From: 14-2 sp963628035
GTDB lineage: Bacteria; Bacillota; Clostridia; Lachnospirales; Lachnospiraceae
Length of the DNA: 64,000 bases
Reading direction: 5' to 3'
NCBI GenBank assembly: GCA_963628035.1
Contig: CAVGED010000122.1
Coordinates: 24,596-88,595 of the forward strand
Shown: positions 8,496 to 16,836 of the stretch, piece by piece
Numbering within the stretch: position 1 is the stretch's first letter
How the letters are laid out: each line of letters starts with the position of its first letter
Position numbers and translations under genes: made by a program
Notes under the pieces: model-generated
What the model was told of the DNA's origin: nothing
The model's database searches: none
Seen by the model: the letters and a program-made list of their open reading frames with translations, nothing else

Positions 8496-10192
8496 AGTAC
8501 CTGAACAAACTTGAGGAGTATTTAAGCTACGAGACAGGCGTGGATACCTTTGCTGATGCTATCGATGACGATTCTATCAGGGAAAGCTTTATTTATTGCG
8601 GAATTACGAATTATTGGGATAAAACCCTCGAAAAATGTCTGGACATTAGCGCTGACCTTACTCCGTATGCTGAAGCGATCGAAGACTACTTCCAGGTAAT
8701 CGATGATCGTCCTGTTCGCCGTCGCTTGTTGCAGATGTATGTATTCTCCTCTGCGGCACAAATTATGTTTGAAGATGATGGCGTCAATACGGACGCGGTA
8801 TCAAATATAAAGGATGTGCGCAATTACTATGATCAAATAAGCAATGGTGATATGGAGATTTCGGGATATTTGTCCTCTGTTAAAAAATTAACAGAAACCA
8901 TTCAGCCTTCTCTCTTAGGAGTAATGAAGCTTTTAGAAGATGCTCGTTCTAACAGCGATAGATTGAAAATGATTCAGGGCGTAATTTTTGTGCTTTCCAG
9001 GAAAGATCTGAAGCAATTTCGGGCAAAGATAGGATTTATAGAGGAGGAAACGTTAAAGAACATTGTAATACCGGTACTAGTAGTTATCCAACATGGAGAT
9101 GACATTTCTGAAATGATGCTTCAAATAGCACTTAATAATGAGAAATATGCCTTCGTGATGCTGGATAACAATTTGCTGTCCTCGGTTATCGGTGTATATG
9201 AGACGAATCTCTTAAAAAGCATACTCTGTATAAATTGTGATGATTACGAAGGCGCATCGAAACACTTAACGCTTGCCGGACCACGTGATGATACCTACGG
9301 ACGCTTATATGATAGCCTGCAAGAGGCTATCGCAAATAAGGCTCATCTTGATCCGACAGAAGACTTCGGTGCATCTGTTCATCAAGAGGATGTATTGCCA
9401 AGATTCTCCTTCATGAGGACATCCGATCCTAACGGTATGGGTTTGAATCAACTTGTATCCGATTTTTATTCGGAAAATCTCTATGATGCCAAAGGAAAAT
9501 GTCTGATAGCAAGTAAGATTCTTTCTCTTATTGAAGAAGGAATAACATATACGGACACAATCGATCTGCTTTTTGACTGGGGGTTTGCTGAGATAGAAGC
9601 AACCTTCGACATTGAGAAAAAAGCAAATATATTGTTCGAAATGCTTGATAATATTGACAAGCTAAAGGATGTTAAGGTATATAAAGAGCGCTTTGTTCGG
9701 AACTTCCTTTATCTGCTGCAGGAATTTGACTTTACAATATTACGCAAAGATTTCAAGCGAATCTACAGCTGTCATATGGCCTTGTACGCAAGATTCTCGC
9801 CGTATGATAATTGTGATTGCTACGCACAGGCAATGAACATGCTTCGCGACTTGTATAGACTTGGCAGAGAGAATGTGGATCCGAATGCTGCAATGACGGA
9901 GATAAATGAGATCAAAGCGAGAATTCTTGCGTTGCACATGAAATACCCGCAAAATCGTTTTGCAACAAAGTGTATTGATTATGTAGAACGCTTTGTTCAG
10001 CAAATATTTGAAAGAGGTGTCTTCGAGGTAAGGATACTAAATATAGGCAAAAAGTTCGATGGCGTTGTCTATTATCAGGTTAGAAACAAGGGGTATGAAC
10101 TGATATCGAATATTGCGCTAACATTTGCCATCGAGGGTGTACCGAGCACAATCGAGCAGGTCAGAATCCAAGTTTTATGCTGCGGAACTTAA
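8480..10192 (+). CDS. Large helical protein, middle part of a probable broken STAND ATPase
   Basis: A 570-residue ORF starting inside the previous one (16-base overlap) without a good ribosome binding site. Residues about 1-510 are helical repeat-like. The C-terminus turns into beta strands (KFDGVVYYQVRNKGYELISN followed by IALTFAIEG), which I read as the start of the beta-sandwich domain that precedes the NTPase module in some large bacterial STAND proteins. It then ends abruptly in IQVLCCGT. There is no Walker A motif. The next ORF starts in another frame within its last 68 bases. The picture fits a deletion or frameshift at about 10140-10190 that removed the rest of the beta domain and the P-loop. 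Function as an independent protein is doubtful. Confidence 0.5.
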   Translation: MHKDLEYLNKLEEYLSYETGVDTFADAIDDDSIRESFIYCGITNYWDKTLEKCLDISADLTPYAEAIEDYFQVIDDRPVRRRLLQMYVFSSAAQIMFEDDGVNTDAVSNIKDVRNYYDQISNGDMEISGYLSSVKKLTETIQPSLLGVMKLLEDARSNSDRLKMIQGVIFVLSRKDLKQFRAKIGFIEEETLKNIVIPVLVVIQHGDDISEMMLQIALNNEKYAFVMLDNNLLSSVIGVYETNLLKSILCINCDDYEGASKHLTLAGPRDDTYGRLYDSLQEAIANKAHLDPTEDFGASVHQEDVLPRFSFMRTSDPNGMGLNQLVSDFYSENLYDAKGKCLIASKILSLIEEGITYTDTIDLLFDWGFAEIEATFDIEKKANILFEMLDNIDKLKDVKVYKERFVRNFLYLLQEFDFTILRKDFKRIYSCHMALYARFSPYDNCDCYAQAMNMLRDLYRLGRENVDPNAAMTEINEIKARILALHMKYPQNRFATKCIDYVERFVQQIFERGVFEVRILNIGKKFDGVVYYQVRNKGYELISNIALTFAIEGVPSTIEQVRIQVLCCGT

Positions 10193-12311
10193 ATTTGACA
10201 TTGATTGTACAGAACGAAATGTCTTGGAATCTATGATCAATGCTGTAAGTAGTGCGGCTCTTTTCAGAGTATTTGTAAAAAGAAACGGCAGTGAGGAAAC
10301 GCAGGACATTTTGGCTTTGGCGGTTGATGAGTGGACAGCAAATGTTGAAAAAATGTTTGATGATAACGGAGTCTGCACAAATACAGATGCAGTGAGGCAG
10401 TACTTTGTTACGTTGGACGAGGCACTCTCCTTATCGAATTTGGATCTCTATATTTTAATTGACCAGTTTGAGCGGGTTATCTCTTCTAAGAACATTGATT
10501 CAAGGCATATGTTGTTTTTGAGAGACCTGACATGCCAGAAGATCCGCTTTATTATGGCAGGATCAAATTACCTTTTAGAAGAAGTGTCGGTAGATAAGAT
10601 AAATAACCAGCAGGATAACTCGTGGTCAGACATTTTTTCAAGAGGATTTGAGAAGGTTAAAATCGGAAACATGGATCAGGAGGATTTTGAACTTCTCATA
10701 ACGCAGAAGAATGCGCTTAATAATGGGACAATGCAGTATACTGCCGAAGCATTGGATTACCTTTGGCAGTTCACCAAGGGTCACGCTTTTTATTCCTGTC
10801 TGTTGGGTAACAGAACCTTGGACATTATGAGTAGTCGAAGGGTGAAGCGGGATGTAATTTATCCGTCTGATATTTTCATTGCCATCTATCAGCCGGGTAA
10901 ATATTTGCCAAATGAGAAGTCCAACAAAGAAAAGGAAACTGCAATTAAGGAACAAATTTTCCAGGATATCATTGACAATACGCCGATTAAATTCGTTGGT
11001 AAAACACTCGCTAAAATGCAAGCTTCCGGTGAAAGAAAAGTATCATATCAGAAGCTGAGGGACTATATCGAAGAACATCGTCCGGACATTCTGGAGGATT
11101 TTGCAGATGCGCTGTCAGTTCTTGTGGCAAGAGACTTTATCACGTATGACCAGATTGATGTACAGAGACAGTCTGACCAATCTCACCCTGAGGACTTAAG
11201 ATCTGCGCGAGAATATTTCTTCACGAGTGATCTGTACCTTGAGCATTTTGCAACCGTATATGTGCCGGAACTTTCCGCGAAGGAAAGAGAGGCTTTTGAA
11301 AGCAAACATCGGTCCATTGAGGCATTGGAATCCGAACTCAGAAATAGAACATATGAGGAAATTGAGGAACTTAGAAACAGACTGCCTTCCATGTTCAAAG
11401 GCGGAGAGACACGCGTGATCCATGCAGACAAATACGTAGAAGGCGATGATAGAAGCAGTGTCGTTCAGATTAACATTCAAAATATGACCAACGCGTTTCA
11501 TCAGATTCTATCCGGTGTAACCGGGGAACAGCTCTTAGCTTCTGTTGCTGAGTTACCCCGGCTTGAATGCTATTACGATGAGATTGCATTGCCGGAATTA
11601 GTAGATCGGGCTGCGAATGGCGATTCCGATGCGGAAGCAGAATTGGCAAGAGGCTCTGAGCAGATGATCTCAGATTATCAGACAGCACTGATTCAGCAAG
11701 GGGATGACGAAGAATTCTGCGTATGGAAAACATTGGGGATACAAAAGGATGAGTATGATTATCTTTCGGAAAAGATTTCTCCGAACTTTATGACGGATCT
11801 TTTCTTTGCCGCAAAACTGGAATCGATTTTTGCGATTATCGATGAAGATGACAGTATTCAGGCAGATAAAAAGGATTTTAGTCCGGTAAGTATCATGTAT
11901 TGCAAGATTGTCGAAAAAATGCTTAAGAGATACCATGCGGATATATATCAGAAGCGGCTGCCGAATGCATCCACGGAGCTGAAATTCCAGGGGAAAAAAG
12001 TTTGTTTTGGTGACTTTAGTAATCCCCAGATCAAAAAGAAACTAAAAAACAGACTTACGCTTGGAGCATTTTTATTTTCCATCAATCCTGCATATTCAAA
12101 TGAAGCCTCTTATGCTGCATTGGCGCGAACCGCGTCTAAGAAAAAACTGTGGAAGGAGCATGGGGCAATGCTTAGCGATGTGACTGAGATCAGAAACATG
12201 TCAGCGCATGGCGTTGTGGGTTCCATAGTAGACAGCACTTTGCTTCAGAAACTAAAATCTACATTGTTTGAAGACGAAGGATTGGTAAATATTGTTATTC
12301 TGAGTGAATGA
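10125..12311 (+). CDS. STAND/archaeal-ATPase-like C-terminal half with HEPN-like domain, P-loop missing
   Basis: A 728-residue ORF with no ribosome binding site at its first ATG. Residues 107-115 (LYILIDQFE) look like a Walker B strand. They are followed by sensor-like KIRFIMAGSN and FSRGFEKVKIGNMDQEDFELL, a lid helix region with KGHAFYSCLLG, and a winged-helix-like segment (about 280-360), the usual order of STAND or archaeal-type ATPases. No P-loop precedes the Walker B. Residues about 385-415 are charged and helical. The C-terminal 230 residues are helical and carry RNMSAH at 690-695, matching the HEPN RNase RNxxxH motif. With the two preceding ORFs this would be a protein of about 1,780 residues or more, the architecture of abortive-infection ATPases. 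Defence function is inferred, and the locus appears damaged. Confidence 0.55.
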   Translation: MPSRVYRAQSSRSESKFYAAELKFDIDCTERNVLESMINAVSSAALFRVFVKRNGSEETQDILALAVDEWTANVEKMFDDNGVCTNTDAVRQYFVTLDEALSLSNLDLYILIDQFERVISSKNIDSRHMLFLRDLTCQKIRFIMAGSNYLLEEVSVDKINNQQDNSWSDIFSRGFEKVKIGNMDQEDFELLITQKNALNNGTMQYTAEALDYLWQFTKGHAFYSCLLGNRTLDIMSSRRVKRDVIYPSDIFIAIYQPGKYLPNEKSNKEKETAIKEQIFQDIIDNTPIKFVGKTLAKMQASGERKVSYQKLRDYIEEHRPDILEDFADALSVLVARDFITYDQIDVQRQSDQSHPEDLRSAREYFFTSDLYLEHFATVYVPELSAKEREAFESKHRSIEALESELRNRTYEEIEELRNRLPSMFKGGETRVIHADKYVEGDDRSSVVQINIQNMTNAFHQILSGVTGEQLLASVAELPRLECYYDEIALPELVDRAANGDSDAEAELARGSEQMISDYQTALIQQGDDEEFCVWKTLGIQKDEYDYLSEKISPNFMTDLFFAAKLESIFAIIDEDDSIQADKKDFSPVSIMYCKIVEKMLKRYHADIYQKRLPNASTELKFQGKKVCFGDFSNPQIKKKLKNRLTLGAFLFSINPAYSNEASYAALARTASKKKLWKEHGAMLSDVTEIRNMSAHGVVGSIVDSTLLQKLKSTLFEDEGLVNIVILSE

Positions 12312-12356
12312 AACCACATAAAACACGGGTGGAGACAACGCTTCACCAGTGTTATA

Positions 12357-12382
12357 GGAGGAAAGAAAAACGTCTGACAGTG
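12357..12382 (+). repeat. Relic copy of the 7010-7035 gene start
   Basis: GGAGGAAAGAAAAA and CTGACAGTGG match 7010-7035, but the ATG has become CGT. It lies 45 bases after the third large ORF, suggesting that a second copy of that gene once followed. The next 30 bases keep weaker similarity before a terminator. Confidence 0.6.
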
Positions 12383-12413
12383 GCCAGGAAGAAAATAACG
12401 ATGGGAACGCGAG

Positions 12414-12458
12414 AACACCACGGTAAACCTCGAAAAATCAAGGCTTACCGTGGTGTTT
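12414..12458 (+). terminator. Terminator of the three-ORF ATPase locus
   Basis: The arms AACACCACGGTAAACCT and AGGCTTACCGTGGTGTT enclose a short A-rich loop. The final T tract is only three bases, so efficiency is uncertain. Confidence 0.65.
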
Positions 12459-12529
12459 CACTTCCGAAAAAAATCTTGCGAAAATTTTTGTGTTTTCAAT
12501 AAAACTTCAATAATCCTTCTGTACAATGA

Positions 12530-12625
12530 TGCCATCAAAAGTACAGTAGCTCGGATATTGTTAAGGGTAATAATTATACTCTTACTGTAGGTTTAACATC
12601 CGAAACTATTGAAGAGAATAAAAAA
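12530..12625 (+). pseudogene. 3' relic of a Cthe_2159-like (DUF4353) gene
   Basis: One frame reads KYSSSDIVKGNNYTLTVG and continues with LTSETIEE. This resembles the C-terminus of the intact gene that follows, which reads SIVQGGTYTLTVGSSSTTI. The relic has no start, is preceded by a stop at 12527 and runs in frame towards the start at 12644. It is a remnant of a tandem paralogue, and its sequence now forms the leader of the surviving gene. Confidence 0.6.
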
Positions 12626-12643
12626 CGAAGGGAGCACACACCT

Positions 12644-14410
12644 ATGAAACGATACCTATCGATTTTATTATCAATAACGATGGTTTTGACACTTGTTCTA
12701 TGCGGTTGTTCTAAAAGTAAAGACGAGGAAGTCTCCGATGGAACGAGCACAACCTTATCCTCTGAAACAACATTTGTAACTACAGGAACATCAGAAACCG
12801 AACCGACTGTGGATAAGGCGGATACATCTGGTATGGATTTTGATTTTGACGAGGAAGATACCAGCGCGGAAACGCCGTCAAACGGAACCTCTATAGATGT
12901 ATCGAATAATACAACAACATCCTCGTCTGGAACAGATCTATATACCATTACATCAGGCGGTACATATACATTTACCGGCACCATTACAGATACTATGATT
13001 ACTGTCGATGCTGATAATGCGGATGTAACAATTATATTGAATGGTGCTACTATAAAGAACAGCAAAGGCCCTGCCATCTATGTTCGCTCAGCGGATAAGG
13101 TTAAGATCACTCTGGCATCGGGCACCAGCAACACGGTATCGGATGGATCGTCCTATTCCATTACGGACAGCAATTCCACTTTGGATGCGGCTATTTTCAG
13201 CAAGGCAGATCTAATTATCAACGGAAGCGGAACCTTGAATCTGACGGGCAACTACAAGCACGGAATTGTATCAAAGGATGACCTTATCATCTCATCCGGT
13301 ATATTGAAAGTAACCGCAAATAATGTTGGTCTTAACGGCAAGGACTGTGTGAAAATCAGCAGTGGTAGTATCACCATCAATGCAGGCAGTGACGGCATTC
13401 GTTCGGACAATACGGAAGACACAAGCCAAGGCTATATATATATCTACGGCGGAACGGTCAATATCACTGCAGGTAAGGACGGTATTCAGGCAGAAACCGT
13501 TATCAAGATTGAAAATGTCGATCTGACGATTACTGCAGGCGGCGGCAGCTCGGGCTCGCTAACCTCCTCCAGCGAGTCTTACAAGGGGCTCAAGGCGAAC
13601 TCGGATATTTATATCACGGGCGGTACTTTTAATATCAATTCCAAGGATGACTGTATTCATTCCAATGGTACGATTACGATTGCCGGCGGAACCTATACGC
13701 TATCCTCCGGTGATGACGGTATTCATGCTGATACCGACCTTGCGATTTCGGGTTCTGCAACCAAGCTGACCATTAACAAGAGCTATGAAGGCATTGAAGC
13801 AACCAATGTGGTCATTACGGGTGGGACAATATCTGTTGTTGCCTCCGATGACGGTATCAATGCGGCAAGTGGTAACAACTCCACATCAACCGGTACCAGA
13901 CCCGGTCAAAACAGTTTCAGTTCCTCTAACGGCTCTATTAAGATAAGCGGAGGCACGATCTATATTAAGATGTCCGGCGATGGATTGGATGCTAACGGAA
14001 CGCTCTCAATTACCGGAGGAAGCATTATTGTTTCAGGTGCAAACAGCGGTGATACTTCTATTCTTGATTTCGATAGCACGGGTATCATCAGCGGCGGCAC
14101 CTTTATCGGAACGGGTGCTTCCGGCATGGCACAGAATTTCAGTTCCTCCTCAACGCAAGGTGCTATCATGGTGAAAGCTTCCGGCAGCGCGGGAACAGTC
14201 ATTAAACTGACCGATGCAAGCGGGAATGTGATATTGACCCATACAGCAGATCAATCCTTCTCTTGTGTCATTATCAGCCATGCCTCTATCGTACAGGGCG
14301 GAACATATACCTTGACAGTCGGCTCGTCAAGCACGACAATTACTATGAGCAGCACCGTATACGGTGCCGGCACCTTCGGCAACCCCGGCGGAATGGGCGG
14401 TAGAAAATAA
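12644..14410 (+). CDS. Cthe_2159-like carbohydrate-binding beta-helix lipoprotein
   Basis: A 588-residue predicted lipoprotein. The signal peptide ends in a lipobox (LCGC, lipidated Cys about 22), followed by a Ser/Thr/Asp-rich linker to about residue 95. Residues 100-570 consist of repeating short strands with GGT/GGTF/SSGD and DDGI/KDGIQAE turns, the right-handed beta-helix pattern of the Cthe_2159 (DUF4353, carbohydrate-binding domain) family. The Clostridium thermocellum member binds cellulose and pectic acids; that activity is family knowledge, not shown here. The protein ends in a Gly-rich tail (GNPGGMGGRK). It has a GGGAG ribosome binding site. A truncated paralogue lies just upstream, and glycosyltransferase and glycosidase genes follow, so a cell-surface polysaccharide role is likely. 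Confidence 0.87.
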   Translation: MKRYLSILLSITMVLTLVLCGCSKSKDEEVSDGTSTTLSSETTFVTTGTSETEPTVDKADTSGMDFDFDEEDTSAETPSNGTSIDVSNNTTTSSSGTDLYTITSGGTYTFTGTITDTMITVDADNADVTIILNGATIKNSKGPAIYVRSADKVKITLASGTSNTVSDGSSYSITDSNSTLDAAIFSKADLIINGSGTLNLTGNYKHGIVSKDDLIISSGILKVTANNVGLNGKDCVKISSGSITINAGSDGIRSDNTEDTSQGYIYIYGGTVNITAGKDGIQAETVIKIENVDLTITAGGGSSGSLTSSSESYKGLKANSDIYITGGTFNINSKDDCIHSNGTITIAGGTYTLSSGDDGIHADTDLAISGSATKLTINKSYEGIEATNVVITGGTISVVASDDGINAASGNNSTSTGTRPGQNSFSSSNGSIKISGGTIYIKMSGDGLDANGTLSITGGSIIVSGANSGDTSILDFDSTGIISGGTFIGTGASGMAQNFSSSSTQGAIMVKASGSAGTVIKLTDASGNVILTHTADQSFSCVIISHASIVQGGTYTLTVGSSSTTITMSSTVYGAGTFGNPGGMGGRK

Positions 14411-14440
14411 ACTTTAGCAGAAAAGGCGAGGGTAAAGATA

Positions 14441-15469
14441 ATGAAACATATAGCGCTGATTCCGGCATATAAGCCCTCTGCCTTTTTGCCGGAATTATTG
14501 AAGCAGTTGAATGATCTTGATTTTGAGATTGTTCTTATAGACGACGGCAGCGGATCGAAATACGAGCACATCTTTTTTGAATGCAGCCGTTATGCGGAAA
14601 TATTGTATCATGTGCAAAATGTGGGAAAGGGAGCGGCGTTGAAAACAGGTCTTACCTATATTGTCACGCATGACCTCCAGGATGCCGTGATTGTTACCGT
14701 GGATGCAGATGGTCAGCACAAGCCAGACGATGTGCTCGCCATTTGTAAACTTGCAGAATGTAACCCTAATACATTGGTGCTTGGGAGCAGAAAGCTAAAT
14801 GCATCTGTGCCTTTGCGCAGTAAATTCGGAAATACCGTTACTCGCTTTGTTTACCGTATTTCTACGGGGCTGAATGTGTATGATACGCAAACCGGTTTGC
14901 GAGCATTTGGTACAGAGTTAATATCCCGATTATTGCAGATCCCCGGTCATCGCTATGAGTATGAGATGAATGTGCTGCTATACTGCGCAAGAGAACATAT
15001 AGCTATTCTGGAGCATACGATAGAAACCGTGTATCTCGATGACAACGCTTCTTCTCATTTTGATACGGTCAAGGATTCCATCCGGATATACAAGGAGATT
15101 CTTAAGTTCTCAGCGTCATCCTTTGTTGGATTTCTTGTGGACTATACAGTGTACAGTCTGTTGCTGCTACTCGGTTGCAGCTTGACTTTATCCAACATAG
15201 TAGCACGAATTATCAGCGCAAGCGTGAATTTTTCCTTGAACTGCAAACTGGTGTTTAAGAGTAACGAAGCATTACTGAAGTCGCTTGTGAAGTATACGCT
15301 TCTTGCTGTTTGTATTCTTGCGGGAAACACTTTGGTTCTCAATCTCTTAGTCAATATTTGCGAAGTTCACCGGATGTTTGCTAAGATTATGACCGAGATT
15401 GTATTTTTTGTTTTAAGCTGGATTGTTCAACGATTGGTAGTATTCCGAAAGAGAGGTGGCAGTCAATGA
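14441..15469 (+). CDS. GT2 glycosyltransferase fused to GtrA-like membrane domain
   Basis: A 342-residue protein with two domains. Residues 1-215 form a GT-A-type family 2 glycosyltransferase like dolichol-phosphate mannosyltransferase: PAYKPSAFLPELL, the first aspartate pair VLIDDGSG, and the metal-binding VDADGQHKPDD with substrate region LGSRKL. Residues about 220-335 hold four membrane helices typical of GtrA, which moves or holds polyprenyl-linked sugars at the membrane. Such fusions usually load a sugar from a nucleotide donor onto undecaprenyl phosphate for modifying surface polymers. It lies 30 bases after the lipoprotein gene and overlaps the next gene by four bases (ATGA), indicating one operon. 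Confidence 0.9.
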   Translation: MKHIALIPAYKPSAFLPELLKQLNDLDFEIVLIDDGSGSKYEHIFFECSRYAEILYHVQNVGKGAALKTGLTYIVTHDLQDAVIVTVDADGQHKPDDVLAICKLAECNPNTLVLGSRKLNASVPLRSKFGNTVTRFVYRISTGLNVYDTQTGLRAFGTELISRLLQIPGHRYEYEMNVLLYCAREHIAILEHTIETVYLDDNASSHFDTVKDSIRIYKEILKFSASSFVGFLVDYTVYSLLLLLGCSLTLSNIVARIISASVNFSLNCKLVFKSNEALLKSLVKYTLLAVCILAGNTLVLNLLVNICEVHRMFAKIMTEIVFFVLSWIVQRLVVFRKRGGSQ

Positions 15470-16386
15470 AACAATATATATGGGGCATTTGCTACGGCAT
15501 CCTGCTGACAGCCTTTACTGTTTATGTTATGTTGGATACCTTTGTGATTACTCATGTTTATACGGAGGTAACGCAAGATAATGGAAAAACCTCGTCTGTT
15601 ATTGATAATACCGATAATAGTGATGTCGATGAAACTCCGGATAGCACAACCGTCACATTAACTGACCGCTTTTACTCGGATGAAAACATTTCGATCGCCA
15701 TCACGGAGTATCGGGAAAATGACACGGCAATCTATGTAGCTGATGTGCAGGTATCTTCTGCGGAGTATTTGAAAACTGCTTTTGCTAAAGGGACATACGG
15801 AAAGAATGTGACAGAGAAGACATCGGAAATGGCTGAAGATGTCGGTGCAATTCTCGCTGTCAACGGAGATTATTACGGTGCGCGGGAAAAGGGATATGTA
15901 GTTCGCAACGGTGTTCTCTATCGGAGCACTGCGTCAAGCGATCAGGAAGATCTTGTGATTTACAAAGACGGCTCTTTTGAAATTATCACAGAAAAGTCTG
16001 TTTCAGCGCAATCACTCATTGATGCTGGTGCACAGCAGGTTTTGTCCTTCGGTCCGGCACTTGTAATTGACGGCAAGGTGGCAGTTACAGAAGATGAGGA
16101 GGTCGGCAAGGCAAAGTCCAGCAATCCGAGAACGGCCATAGGTATTATTGACGAGCTGCACTATGTACTTGTGGTATCTGACGGCAGAACAAGTGAGAGC
16201 GAAGGTCTCTCCCTTCATCAGTTGGCGGAGTTTATGCAATCCCTTGGTGTAGAGAAAGCCTACAACCTGGACGGCGGCGGATCCTCCACAATGGTATTTA
16301 ACGGTGAGGTAATCAACAACCCCACGACCAACGGCAAGATCATTAAGGAAAGGAGCGTGAGCGATATTGTTTACATCGGATATTGA
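15466..16386 (+). CDS. Phosphodiester glycosidase (NAGPA/DUF2233) family, membrane-anchored
   Basis: A 306-residue extracytoplasmic protein. One N-terminal membrane helix (about residues 5-30) serves as uncleaved signal anchor, followed by a low-complexity linker. The catalytic-type domain from about residue 75 shows the family landmarks: VNGDYYG, RNGVLYR, NPRTAIGI, and near the end NLDGGGSSTMVFNG. The family includes the mammalian uncovering enzyme that removes GlcNAc from a phosphodiester, and bacterial proteins annotated as exopolysaccharide biosynthesis factors. Here it probably trims or remodels a phosphodiester-linked surface glycan made with the preceding glycosyltransferase. GAGGTGG precedes the start, which overlaps the upstream stop. 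Confidence 0.88.
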   Translation: MKQYIWGICYGILLTAFTVYVMLDTFVITHVYTEVTQDNGKTSSVIDNTDNSDVDETPDSTTVTLTDRFYSDENISIAITEYRENDTAIYVADVQVSSAEYLKTAFAKGTYGKNVTEKTSEMAEDVGAILAVNGDYYGAREKGYVVRNGVLYRSTASSDQEDLVIYKDGSFEIITEKSVSAQSLIDAGAQQVLSFGPALVIDGKVAVTEDEEVGKAKSSNPRTAIGIIDELHYVLVVSDGRTSESEGLSLHQLAEFMQSLGVEKAYNLDGGGSSTMVFNGEVINNPTTNGKIIKERSVSDIVYIGY

Positions 16387-16783
16387 AGTTAACCGAAAAA
16401 GAGCCTCAAAAACTGCTTTCGTATATCTGCTCATTTCTTTGTTTTGTATTCTGTTCGGTGCGGTGTACGAAATATACAGCCATGAGGTCTATTCCTACTA
16501 TATGCTCTATGCCTTTGCTTTTCCCCTTGTAGGCGGAACCTTGGTGTTCAGCGTGTTAAGTTTTGTGAAATTGGCGCGATACCCCAATGCCGTATCGCGC
16601 AATCTCTATAATTCAGGCATTGCTACGCTGACAGTGGGTAGTATCGTTCGCGGCGTACTTGATATTTACGGCACGACCAATGCTTTGTCCGAATATTATT
16701 GGTCTGTCGGTTTTGTGCTTATCGGTGTTGGAGTTGTGATATATTTTTCGCTGAGCGGTGGATTCATGACAACGGCGTCATAG
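16367..16783 (+). CDS. Small four-helix integral membrane protein
   Basis: A 138-residue protein with four hydrophobic helices (about 17-35, 43-65, 82-100, 112-130) and no recognised motif. The only start with a suitable ribosome binding site is TTG at 16367, eleven bases after AGGAG. It overlaps the glycosidase gene by 20 bases, so it is the last gene of the polysaccharide operon and translationally coupled. Possibly an accessory or polymer-handling membrane protein; the sequence gives no function. Confidence 0.7.
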   Translation: MFTSDIEVNRKRASKTAFVYLLISLFCILFGAVYEIYSHEVYSYYMLYAFAFPLVGGTLVFSVLSFVKLARYPNAVSRNLYNSGIATLTVGSIVRGVLDIYGTTNALSEYYWSVGFVLIGVGVVIYFSLSGGFMTTAS

Positions 16784-16836
16784 ATTGACTGTGTTCGGCC
16801 GTCAGCAGATCAATGAAAGAATTATAGGAGTATACC

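Noticed and set aside
9490..9520. AKGK in the middle large ORF as a possible P-loop
   Set aside because: It lacks the GxxxxGK[ST] spacing and is followed by Cys, so it is not a Walker A motif.
12308..12502. A 64-codon frame after the third large ORF
   Set aside because: It runs through a gene-start relic and a terminator hairpin and is highly basic without a plausible fold.
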